From positions 43,297 to 107,296 of the forward strand of contig NZ_BMRP01000002.1 of NCBI RefSeq assembly GCF_014648695.1: a stretch of 64,000 nt of DNA, in the 5' to 3' direction. Under the pieces are notes generated by a model. That model saw only the letters and a list, made by a program, of their open reading frames with translations, did not search any database and was not told the origin of the DNA. The stretch comes from Streptomyces albospinus. GTDB taxonomy: Bacteria > Actinomycetota > Actinomycetes > Streptomycetales > Streptomycetaceae. The number at the start of each line of letters is the position of its first letter. Position 1 is the first letter of the stretch. Shown piece after piece: positions 1-7,105 of the stretch. The translations under genes and the position numbers were made by a program.

Positions 1-797
1 GCGGGAATGTCGTCAGGGGCAGGGGCGCCGGGGCGGCCGATGGGTGCGTACGGGGAGGGGCGCGGACCCGGGCCGGTGGCCCGGAGCGGGAGGGGCGGCG
101 ACGGCGGTGGTAGGGGCGCCACCCGTCGCGTGGGCAGCTCCCACGGCTTCGGCTCCCAGGGCGTCGGCTCCCACTGCCGCGGTTCGAAGGGCTTGGGATC
201 GAACCGCCGGGCGTCAAAGCGCCGCGCATCAGGCGGCTTTGGCGGTATGTGGGGCGATGAGGGAGCCGCCCCGGCCGGAGGCGGCGACACCACGCGCGGG
301 TCCGGCACACCCGGCGAGCCCTGCGCGTCCGGGGCGTTCGGCACGTCGGGCGGTGCGCCGGGCGGTACGTCGGGCGGTACGTCGGGCGGGTTCGGTACGC
401 CGGGCGCGTGGGGCGGGTCCGGCGTGCTCGGTACGTCCGGAGCGCTCGACAGGTGGGGGGTGGTGGGTACGCCGGACGCGGTGGGTGTGCCGGGCGCCTG
501 CGGCATGTCCGGCGCCTGCGGCACGCGGGGCGCTTTCGGTACGCGGGGAGCTTTCGGTACGTCAGGTGCGGTGGGTACGTCCGGGGCAGCCGGAGGCCGC
601 GCCCGTTCCCGCCCCGCGAGTGCACGCAGCGCCGAGGCGACCCGTTCGTCCAGCGTGTCCGGGGCGTCGGACGGGCCCGCGTCCCGCGCGGCACCGCCGT
701 CCTTGCCGCCGTCGGCCCCCTCCGCGGCGCCGGCGCCGTACAACTCGCGCCACCACCAGTCGTCCTCCCTGCCGCGTCCTGCCCCCTGCCGGTTCAT
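1..797 (-). CDS. Proline-rich hypothetical protein, C-terminal part beyond left edge
   Basis: This reading frame enters at 797 and runs off the left edge with no stop, giving 265 visible codons. The N-terminus (MNRQGAGRGREDDWWWREL) is charged and Trp-rich. Residues of about 65-150 are a low-complexity stretch of degenerate PDVPxAP-type units. The following part is Pro/Arg-rich with repeats of the form (W)EPxPWEP. No catalytic motif is visible. Proteins with a DDWW..LY start followed by a Pro-rich linker are common in Streptomyces and often end in a membrane or enzymatic domain, which here would lie outside the window (inference). An in-frame ATG at 806 is an alternative start; neither has a good ribosome binding site. 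The long plus-strand frames here are mirror images of the repeat and are not genes. Confidence 0.7.
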   Translation of the reverse strand, partial: MNRQGAGRGREDDWWWRELYGAGAAEGADGGKDGGAARDAGPSDAPDTLDERVASALRALAGRERARPPAAPDVPTAPDVPKAPRVPKAPRVPQAPDMPQAPGTPTASGVPTTPHLSSAPDVPSTPDPPHAPGVPNPPDVPPDVPPGAPPDVPNAPDAQGSPGVPDPRVVSPPPAGAAPSSPHIPPKPPDARRFDARRFDPKPFEPRQWEPTPWEPKPWELPTRRVAPLPPPSPPLPLRATGPGPRPSPYAPIGRPGAPAPDDIP

Positions 798-1360
798 GGA
801 CCGCATTGTCCATGGATGTACGCGCTTGAGACAGGGCGCGAAATGGGCATCCTGCGGCGCGTTCCCACCACGTCGCCGACCGCCCGGCGGCGCCGTCGGA
901 CCCACCGCGTCGGCACCGGCAGACCACCCGTGTCGCGGCATCTCGGGGCGTGTCCGCGGGTGCCCCTTGAGCATCCGGGGCAGGCGGCCGACAGACGCTC
1001 ACCGACCGTGGAGGTGGCAGCCAAGTAGCCCGGAAATACGGCCGGTTGGGACTGGCCGGATGTTCCCTGACCGTACCGGTGGCGCCCCCCGTACCGTCGC
1101 CCGCCCGGCGTACCGTCCCCCGTCCCCCTGTGCCAGGGAGCGCGTCCCGCCGGTGTCCGGCAGGCTTGGGCCATGTGGGCCGTCAGGAAGGCCGTGACAG
1201 GGCGCAGCGTACGAGCGGTCGCTGGGCGTGCACCGCTCCGGGCGCGGCCGGCCACCGACGGCGACGGCAACGGCAACGGCAACGGCAACGGCCCTACGTA
1301 TGCGCAGCCCCCCGCCCACCACCGGCACCCCCCGGCCCGCCCCGCCCCCAGGGCCGTCGT
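798..1360. other. Intergenic region between divergent genes, with a GGCAAC microsatellite
   Basis: These 563 bases separate the minus-strand proline-rich gene from the plus-strand DUF456 gene. I see no convincing gene. The only clear structure is a hexanucleotide repeat at 1260-1289 (one GGCGAC and four GGCAAC units), about 70 bases upstream of the DUF456 start. No clear promoter hexamers were recognised. Confidence 0.5.
1260..1289. repeat. Hexanucleotide tandem repeat (GGCAAC)
   Basis: One GGCGAC followed by four perfect GGCAAC units, ending in GGCC. It lies in the upstream region of the DUF456 gene. A unit of six would not change frame if it were translated, but it appears to be non-coding. 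Confidence 0.85.
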
Positions 1361-1843
1361 ATGAGTGTGTGGCAGTTGGTCGCCGTCGGTCTCGTCATGC
1401 TGCTCGGGGTGTTCGGGGTGCTGGTTCCCGGCATTCCGGGGCCGCTCATCGTGTGGGCCGGTCTGCTGTGGTGGGCGACGACCGAGCGGGCCTCGTCGGC
1501 GTGGGCGGTGCTGATGGCCGCCACCGCCGTCCTGCTCCTCAATCAGGTGCTCAAACGGCTGCTCCCGGCCCGCAGTCTGCGCGACGCGGGATCGCCCTAC
1601 CGCACGCTGTTCCTCGCGGGAGTGGCCGGAATCGCGGGTTTCTTCCTGATCCCGGTCGTCGGCGTCCTGCTGGGCTCGGTCGGCGGGCTGTACGTCCTCC
1701 AACGCGTCCGCCTCGGCAGCCACGGCGACGCCCGCGCCGCCACCCGTACGGCGATGCGCGCCATCGGGTTGAGCGTGCTGGTCGAACTGTCCGCCTGCCT
1801 GGTGGTCATGGGTGCGTGGGTGGGAGCGCTGATCGCCGGCTGA
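1361..1843 (+). CDS. DUF456 family membrane protein
   Basis: A 160-residue protein that is almost entirely hydrophobic. It starts MSVWQLVAVGLVMLLGVFG and has the pattern LVPGIPGPLIVWAGLL, typical of the small DUF456 membrane family, with a PVVGVLLGSVGGLYV glycine-rich hairpin around residues 90-110. Four to five membrane segments are expected. The biochemical role is unknown. The frame is open further upstream, but ATG 1361 begins exactly at the conserved family N-terminus. The gene is convergent with the Ada-AlkA gene, with 34 bases between stops. Confidence 0.85.
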   Translation: MSVWQLVAVGLVMLLGVFGVLVPGIPGPLIVWAGLLWWATTERASSAWAVLMAATAVLLLNQVLKRLLPARSLRDAGSPYRTLFLAGVAGIAGFFLIPVVGVLLGSVGGLYVLQRVRLGSHGDARAATRTAMRAIGLSVLVELSACLVVMGAWVGALIAG

Positions 1844-1877
1844 GCGGTCCTCTCTCTTTCGGCGCCTCCCGCATCCC

Positions 1878-3557
1878 TCAGGCCGCCTCCCCCGCCTCGT
1901 TCGCCACCGCGCCGCCGTCCATGTCCCCCTCCGGCAGCACCCCCGCCCGCCACAGATGGTGCAGGGCATACGCGCCCCACGGCCGCCACGCCCCCGGCGC
2001 CCGTACCGCCCCCTCGGCCCCCGCTCCGGCCGCCACGTCCGGATCGCCCATCCCCCGCATCCGGATGTACGCCGCGGCGCCCGGGCCCACGCCGGGCAGT
2101 TCGGCCAGCGCCCGCTCAGCGGCACGGCGGTCCGCCCCCGCGTCCAGCCGGAGCGCGCCGCCGGCGAGCGCGGCACACAGTGCGCGCACCGGCCCCGGCA
2201 CCTCCGGCCCGGTCGGATCCGGCCCGGCCAGATCCGCGGGCGTGGGGAAGAGATGGGTCAGCCCACCGCCCACCCCGTCCGGCCCCTCCCCCGGCAGCCC
2301 CGCACGGGCGTACGGCACGCCGTCCGGCCCGCGCAACGGCGTGCCGTACGCCCGCACGAGTTCCGCGGCGCGCTCCGGCGGGCCGGCCAGCACCGTCCGT
2401 ACGGCCAGTTCCTCCGGGTCGACGGTGCCCGGCGAACGCAGCCCGGGGCGCTCGGCGACCAGCGGGCCGAGCAGCGGATCCGCGCCCAGCCGCTCGGCGA
2501 CGGCGTACGGATCGGCGTCCAGGTCGAAGAGCCGGCGCAGCCGCTGCACGGCCGTCGACAGGTCCCGCAGATCGGTCAGCCGCAGCCGGCACTCCAGCCA
2601 GCCGCCGCCGGTACCCCGCGCCGCCGGGCACACCAGCCCCGCCGGCGGCCGGCTCCGCCCGCCCGGCCCGGCCGGCTCGTCGACCTCCGCGATGCCGATG
2701 CCGTACGCGAGCCGCAGCGTGCGGCGGTAGGTGCGGCGGCGACGGGGTGCCTGCCGCGCCCCCCGGGGGCCGCCGGCCGCCCCGGTCTCCCGTACCTCCT
2801 CGACGCCAGGTACCGCCCGCGCCCGAAGGAAGTCGAAGATCTCGGTCGCGGCATACGGCCCCCGATAGGCCAGCCGCAGCGGAATCCCACCGGCTGCGGC
2901 ACCACCCGTACCCACGACGGCACCACCGGCACCTGCCACCGCTCTGCCGGCACCCTCACCCTGGTCGGCGGTGCCGCCCGGCCGTCCCGGCCCCGGGCCG
3001 CCGCGCGCGGCCCGCAGTTCGCTCGGCGTCCCGGCGTAGATCTCGCGCATGGTGTCGTTGAACTGCCGGATGCTGGCGAACCCGGCGGCGAAGGCCAGCT
3101 CGGTGACCGGCAGCGTGGTGGTCTGGAGCAGCACCCGGGCGGTGTGCGCCCTCCGGGCGCGGGCCAGCGCCACCGGGCCCGCGCCCAGTTCCGCGGTGAG
3201 CTGACGCTGGACCTGGCGGGCGCTGTAGCCGAGCCGTCGGGCGAGCCCGCCGACGCCCTCGCGGTCGACCACCCCGTCCCCGATGAACCGCATGGCCCGG
3301 CCGACCAGGTCCGCCCGTACGTTCCACTCCGCGGAACCGGGCACGGCGTCCGGCCGGCACCGTCGGCAGGCCCGGAACCCGGCCGTCTGCGCGGCGGCGG
3401 CCGACGGGAAGAACCGCACGTTCACCCGCTTGGGGGTGACGGCGGGGCAACTCGGCCGGCAGTAGATCCCCGTCGTCGTCACCGCGAAGAAGAACTCCCC
3501 GTCGAACCGCGCGTCCCGGCTCGACACCGCCTCGTACCTGGTCTCGTCGTCCATCAC
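1878..3557 (-). CDS. Ada-AlkA fusion: methyl-phosphotriester sensor / AraC domain / 3-methyladenine glycosylase-like
   Basis: A 559-residue protein of the actinobacterial Ada-AlkA type, which senses DNA alkylation and excises alkylated bases. Residues 1-75 form the Ada zinc domain with the four cysteines C33, C37, C64 and C67; one of them normally accepts a methyl group from phosphotriesters. Residues 85-185 are an AraC-type HTH (LARRLGYSARQVQRQL; FAAGFASIRQFN). The rest is AlkA-like, interrupted by two Gly/Ala/Arg-rich low-complexity inserts around residues 187-222 and 258-275. The helix-hairpin-helix is LPGVGPGAAAYIRMRG (487-502), where a Trp is usual at G493. The catalytic region after GDPD reads VAAGAGAEGAVR instead of an LPxD-type motif, so the normal catalytic Asp is missing or replaced by Glu515. 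The sensor/regulator part looks intact, but glycosylase activity is doubtful. Start ATG 3557; a second ATG follows immediately. Confidence 0.85.
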   Translation of the reverse strand: MMDDETRYEAVSSRDARFDGEFFFAVTTTGIYCRPSCPAVTPKRVNVRFFPSAAAAQTAGFRACRRCRPDAVPGSAEWNVRADLVGRAMRFIGDGVVDREGVGGLARRLGYSARQVQRQLTAELGAGPVALARARRAHTARVLLQTTTLPVTELAFAAGFASIRQFNDTMREIYAGTPSELRAARGGPGPGRPGGTADQGEGAGRAVAGAGGAVVGTGGAAAGGIPLRLAYRGPYAATEIFDFLRARAVPGVEEVRETGAAGGPRGARQAPRRRRTYRRTLRLAYGIGIAEVDEPAGPGGRSRPPAGLVCPAARGTGGGWLECRLRLTDLRDLSTAVQRLRRLFDLDADPYAVAERLGADPLLGPLVAERPGLRSPGTVDPEELAVRTVLAGPPERAAELVRAYGTPLRGPDGVPYARAGLPGEGPDGVGGGLTHLFPTPADLAGPDPTGPEVPGPVRALCAALAGGALRLDAGADRRAAERALAELPGVGPGAAAYIRMRGMGDPDVAAGAGAEGAVRAPGAWRPWGAYALHHLWRAGVLPEGDMDGGAVANEAGEAA

Positions 3558-3662
3558 CCGGCCAGTGTGCGCCGCCCGCCCGGCCCGTCACCGGCGGAAA
3601 TCGGACATGGCGTTCACGCCCGCACGGCACCCACAACGGACCGGGCTCGGCAGCACTCCGGG

Positions 3663-4850
3663 CTACATCCCCCGCCCCCTCTTCCGCTCCATCATGTGCC
3701 GCCCCAGCGCCTGCTTCTGCTTCCATTCGCGTCGGCGCTCCGCGCGCAGCCGGGCGTCCGTCTTCGCGACGATCCACTGGTTCTCGCGCTGGAGCTTGCG
3801 GTAGCTCTCCACCCGACGCTCCGTCAATTCGCCGTTCTGGAGGGCCTCCTGGACCGCGCAGCCGGGCTCCGCGCCGTGCGCGCAGTCGGGGAAACGGCAC
3901 TGCTCCGCCAGTTCCTCCACCTCCGCGAACGTCCGGGCCAGTCCGCCCTCCGCGTCCCACATCCCGACGCCGCGCAGCCCCGGCGTATCGATCAGCACCC
4001 CGCCGCCGGGCAGTACCAGCAGATCCCGGGTCGTCGTGGTGTGCCGGCCCTTGCCGTCCCGGTCGCGGATCGCCTGCACATCCTGTACGTACGCGCCGAC
4101 CAGCGCATTGGCCAGCGTGGACTTCCCGGCTCCGGAACGCCCCAGCAGCACGGACGCGCCGCCGGCGAGCACGGCGGACAGCACGTCGATCCCGTCGCCG
4201 GTGGCCGCGCTGACCGCCAGCACCTGCACACCGGGCGCGGCGCCCTCCGTGTCCGCGACGAGATGGGCGACCCCGGCCGGGTCCCCCGCCAGGTCCGCCT
4301 TGGTCAGCACGACCAGCGGCTGCGCCCCGCTCTCCCATGGGAGCGCGGACCTGTGCACCGCTCCCTCCCCCGTCGAGCCGGACATCGCAAGCGCGAGGAA
4401 CCGCTCGATCCGCCCGAGGTCCAACTGCTCCGCGAGCGACACACAGATGACGATGGTGTCGATGTTGGTGGCCAGCACCTGGCCCTCGGAACGCTTCGAC
4501 GACGTGGACCGAACGAATGCCGTACGGCGGGGCAGCAACGCTCTGACGACGCCATCGACATGGTCACCGCCACGCCCGTTCGCCAGGTCGATCACGGCCC
4601 AGTCACCGGTGCACGGCACCCTCATCGGGTCACTGGTCGCCACGAGCGCGGTGTCCGCCAGGACGGTCCGGATGCCGTCGCCATCCGGCACGACGACATC
4701 CACTCGTCCGCGATCCACGCGAACGATCCGGCCGGGCACATACCCCTGCCCGACATAGGGGACAAAGCTCTCCGCGAACCCTTCGTCCCAGCCGTACGAC
4801 GACAGCGGGCTCGATGAGGACGCAGCGGATGAACCAGAAGAGAGATTCAA
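3663..4850 (-). CDS. rsgA: RsgA-type circularly permuted ribosome-associated GTPase
   Basis: A 395-residue GTPase of the RsgA/YjeQ family, which acts in late 30S subunit maturation. It has an OB-fold-like N-terminus (residues ~35-95), the permuted G motifs in the order G4 (VVLTKADL), G1 (GRSGAGKSTLANAL) and G3 (LIDTPGLRGVG), and a C-terminal zinc knuckle containing EQCRFPDCAH and GCAV, then a basic tail. The frame is open to 5237, but the family N-terminus (SSYGWDEGF) and an AAGGG Shine-Dalgarno six bases upstream point to TTG 4850 as the start. The sequence resembles the second RsgA paralogue I recall in many Streptomyces rather than the housekeeping copy (inference). A 23-codon ORF with a strong ribosome binding site lies 68 bases upstream, and the initiation region can fold in two ways, suggesting translational control. 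Confidence 0.88.
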   Translation of the reverse strand: MNLSSGSSAASSSSPLSSYGWDEGFAESFVPYVGQGYVPGRIVRVDRGRVDVVVPDGDGIRTVLADTALVATSDPMRVPCTGDWAVIDLANGRGGDHVDGVVRALLPRRTAFVRSTSSKRSEGQVLATNIDTIVICVSLAEQLDLGRIERFLALAMSGSTGEGAVHRSALPWESGAQPLVVLTKADLAGDPAGVAHLVADTEGAAPGVQVLAVSAATGDGIDVLSAVLAGGASVLLGRSGAGKSTLANALVGAYVQDVQAIRDRDGKGRHTTTTRDLLVLPGGGVLIDTPGLRGVGMWDAEGGLARTFAEVEELAEQCRFPDCAHGAEPGCAVQEALQNGELTERRVESYRKLQRENQWIVAKTDARLRAERRREWKQKQALGRHMMERKRGRGM

Positions 4851-4897
4851 GGGAAACCCTTCACAAGGGCGGCCCCGGCACCGCGCAGAGGGCGCGG
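4849..4897 (-). promoter_or_regulatory. Candidate translational switch in the rsgA leader
   Basis: On the minus strand the rsgA Shine-Dalgarno AAGGG (4861-4857) is flanked by two perfect complements. CCCTT at 4869-4865 has a GTG loop, and CCCTT at 4853-4849 has a TTT loop and includes the first two bases of the TTG start. Further upstream is a perfect hairpin, CCGCGC-CCTCT-GCGCGG (4897-4881). Either short hairpin would mask the ribosome binding site. Together with the leader ORF at 4919-4990 this resembles a leader-peptide attenuator (inference). Confidence 0.45.
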
Positions 4898-4918
4898 AAA
4901 AGAAAGGAATCGAATGTG

Positions 4919-4990
4919 TCAGCCGGAGACCGCGGAGGCGAAACTGATGATCGTCTGAGTGCGGGCAGCGCCCATCGCAACGACAGCCAT
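4919..4990 (-). CDS. Candidate 23-residue leader peptide upstream of rsgA
   Basis: A short ORF, too short for normal gene calling, starting at ATG 4990 and ending in TGA. It is preceded by a near-perfect Shine-Dalgarno (GAAGGAGG, 8-base spacing), stronger than that of rsgA itself. The product begins MAVVAMGAARTQTIISF and ends ASAVSG. It is mildly hydrophobic with a single Arg. It lies 68 bases upstream of the rsgA start on the same strand and in a different frame, with a GC-rich hairpin and SD-sequestering repeats between. The arrangement suggests a regulatory leader peptide; no known arrest motif is claimed. Confidence 0.5.
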   Translation of the reverse strand: MAVVAMGAARTQTIISFASAVSG

Positions 4991-5903
4991 CGGTCACACC
5001 TCCTTCGTCATCCACAGCCGAGACACACGCCGACAAACAGCAACCGAACAGTCGCCGTGCCGTGTGATCCCACCCTAGCCATGCAACCGACCGGCACGCC
5101 AAGCCATTTCCTCGACCGGGCATCGGAGCTCGCCTGTCGAGCGGAGTCGGCAGGTGCCCTTCCCCTGGCCCTGTCCCGTCCCCCTGTCGTGACCGGCAGC
5201 CGTAGCCCATCGGCCGCCGGGTGAAGCGAACGGCCACGCGCGAAAGCCCTGGAGCGCGTCGACCGTGTGCTCGTCTTCATCGCGATGCCCGTACATCGTG
5301 CGGTCGAAGCCTGTGGACCGGCCGCCCGCGCCGCTCCCCTCTCCCACCCACCATCCGCCGTCCTGGAGCCTGTCCGACGGATCACGTGTGATCCTGCGCC
5401 GGCCCTCGCCTCCCCGATCCCGCGCCACCGAGGCCGCAGATGCTCTCGGCCCCGACGCGGTAGACACACTTCGAGCCGCCGCCCACGCCGCTGCCCCGGC
5501 GCTTCGCCCGGTGGCCGAGCGGAGCCTGGCGCACCTGCGCAGCCTCTTCGAGGCACGCGCCAACTGCTGAGGCCGTACCGGCAGAACCTCGGCGGAGCCG
5601 GAGCCGAATCGCGAGTTCTCGCGGACCTGTTGAGGGAGCCCGCCGGGGCATGGGTCACCGCGGGGTGAGCCTCGGTGCGATGCCGTCACCGTCGATTGTG
5701 TGCTGCGGGCGAGGCGGGCGAGCAGGTCGCAGGCGATACCTACGGCGGTGTCGGCGCGGCCACGGCCGCCACGGCATCCCCCATACGGCCTGGCACGACC
5801 CCCTGCCCGGCAAAGGGGGTGAACTCCCCGCGATACCCGTGGCCTTGGAGCAGTCCAGACCAGACCTCACTGGCCGGGCCGTCCAGTCTCTCTCCCGGAA
5901 TCC
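4991..5903. other. Long region without a confident gene
   Basis: More than 900 bases upstream of the rsgA leader and downstream of the MerR gene. The first ~100 bases are relatively AT-rich and presumably hold the minus-strand rsgA promoter. On the plus strand, 5424-5570 reads as an Ala-rich amphipathic stretch (LRAAAHAAAPALRPVAER) with fairly normal codon use, ending in a TGA. It has no recognisable start or upstream domain, so it may be a gene remnant. From 5655 to 5900 nothing coding is evident on either strand. Confidence 0.4.
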
Positions 5904-6296
5904 CTAGACGTCCTCGTGCCGGTCGCGGCTGCCGTCGCCGTACTCCAGTACCGCGTCGAGGTAGTCGGCGATGGCGTCCCTGTTGCGGGTCAGGCAGGAG
6001 ATGCGGCCGGTCATCCGGTCGCGCTCGTGTTGCAGGGTGGCGATCATCTCGGGGGTCGCGTCGGGGAAGTAGATGTTCCGGGGTTTGTCGAGGCAGGGGA
6101 GGATCTGCTTGATGATGCGGGTGGGCAGTCCGGCGTCGAGCAGTCCTCTGATCTGGAGGACGCGGTCCACGTAGCGCTCGTCGTAGTCGCGGTAGCCGTT
6201 CGGGGTGCGCGCGGCGAGGAGCAGCCCCTGCTCTTCGTAGTAACGCAGCAGCCGGCGAGGGGTGTTGGTGCGTTCCGACAGCTCTCCGATGCGCAT
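5904..6296 (-). CDS. MerR family transcriptional regulator
   Basis: A 130-residue regulator. The N-terminal winged HTH is canonical for MerR (MRIGELSERTNTPRRLLRYYEEQGLL), followed by NGYRDYDE and a dimerisation coiled coil (residues ~75-118, PEMIATLQHERDRMTGRI). The short C-terminus has no metal-binding cysteines and no ligand domain; the single Cys pattern does not match metal sensors, so an organic or redox signal is likelier. ATG 6296 is the family start. The frame is open back to 6404, and GTG codons with GAAGG sequences around 6345-6380 are alternatives. An inverted repeat at 6375-6395 could be its own operator. No divergent target gene is adjacent. Confidence 0.85.
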   Translation of the reverse strand: MRIGELSERTNTPRRLLRYYEEQGLLLAARTPNGYRDYDERYVDRVLQIRGLLDAGLPTRIIKQILPCLDKPRNIYFPDATPEMIATLQHERDRMTGRISCLTRNRDAIADYLDAVLEYGDGSRDRHEDV

Positions 6297-6374
6297 CCCG
6301 CGATGACCGCCCTCGCCGTTCGTGGCGCCGCCCCGTGCGTGGGCTTCGCGCTTGTCCTTCACACGCGCGCCTTG

Positions 6375-6395
6375 CCCTTCACATACGTGTGAGGG
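6375..6395. promoter_or_regulatory. Inverted repeat upstream of the MerR gene
   Basis: The plus strand reads CCCTTCACA-TACG-TGTGAGGG, an imperfect palindrome with one extra T in the left arm, 79 bases upstream of the MerR start. Its symmetry and place fit an autoregulatory MerR operator. Clear -35 and -10 elements could not be assigned. Confidence 0.35.
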
Positions 6396-6603
6396 TTCGA
6401 GCATACGGGGAACGTGGCCCCGGGCGCATGACGGCGCCGGGGCGCGCCGGGGTGCAGGGTGACGCCCCGACGCCGCGGGGACGGAGGGGACGGAGGTGAG
6501 TTACGGACGGGGTGGAGGTGAGCCGGCGTCGGTGCACGGTCACCGTGACGGCGGGCGACATGTGGAGCGCGGCGCCCAGGACGGCACCGGGCGCACCGTC
6601 GGG

Positions 6604-7032
6604 TCAGTCGTGCGGCGGGAGGTGGCGGACCCGGTGGTCGGCCGCGCTGAGGGCCTCGTCCACCAGGCGCCGCAGATGCCCGTGCCGCAGGGCGTACACG
6701 GCTCGGCGGCCGTCCTTGCGGGTGGTGACGAGCCCGGCCAGCCGGAGCCGGGCCAGGTGCTGGCTGACGGAGGTACGCGAGGCGCCGCAGGCCTCCGTCA
6801 GGGTGGTCACATCGGCCTCGCCCGCGCCGAGCCGCCGCAGCAGGGCCAGCCGGGTGCGGTCGGCGAGCAGCCCCAGGATCTCCACGGCGACGGCGATGCG
6901 CTCGCCCTCCTCCGACACCGTCCCCGGCCCCGGCCCGTCGGGTCCGTGCCCGGCCGCGTCGTGCCCGGCCGCGCCGCCTCCGTCCGGCTGCTGCGAACCA
7001 TGCGCATCTGATAGATGCATGCGTGCGCTCAT
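6604..7032 (-). CDS. ArsR/SmtB family metalloregulator
   Basis: A 142-residue repressor of the ArsR family, divergent from a CDF cation exporter that it most likely controls. The winged HTH is clear: LLADRTRLALLRRL, then CGASRTSVSQHLARLRLAGLV and TTRKDGRRAVYAL. The N-terminus carries His/Asp-rich segments (MHLSDAHG; GHDAAGHG) and the C-terminus ends DHRVRHLPPHD, which together could form a metal site as in zinc or nickel sensors. The conserved CVCDL arsenic motif is absent (here EACGAS). ATG 7032 or ATG 7020 are both possible starts. No good Shine-Dalgarno precedes 7032, and a CATTAT hexamer about ten bases upstream suggests a leaderless message (inference). Confidence 0.85.
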   Translation of the reverse strand: MSARMHLSDAHGSQQPDGGGAAGHDAAGHGPDGPGPGTVSEEGERIAVAVEILGLLADRTRLALLRRLGAGEADVTTLTEACGASRTSVSQHLARLRLAGLVTTRKDGRRAVYALRHGHLRRLVDEALSAADHRVRHLPPHD

Positions 7033-7038
7033 ACGCAC
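7023..7038. promoter_or_regulatory. Candidate ArsR operator in the divergent promoter
   Basis: GTGCG-N6-CGCAC forms a perfect palindrome overlapping the ArsR start region, with a CATAAT/ATTATG hexamer beside it that could serve as -10 on either strand. Position and symmetry fit autorepression and control of the CDF gene, whose start is about 70 bases away. Confidence 0.45.
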
Positions 7039-7105
7039 ATAATGAGGGGGCGAGCGCGCGGGACACAAGCCGCGCCCTGGACGTGGCGGGAAGGTGCGAC
7101 GGCCT

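Noticed and set aside
1260..1289. GGCAAC repeat as part of a CRISPR or coding repeat
   Set aside because: Unit is too short and there are no spacers; it lies in a non-coding upstream region.
1956..4817. Very long plus-strand frame opposite the Ada-AlkA and rsgA genes
   Set aside because: Arg/Pro/His-rich shadow of real minus-strand genes; no ribosome binding site or family pattern.
5265..5570. 101-codon ORF as an intact gene
   Set aside because: N-terminal half lacks coding character and there is no ribosome binding site; kept only as possible remnant.
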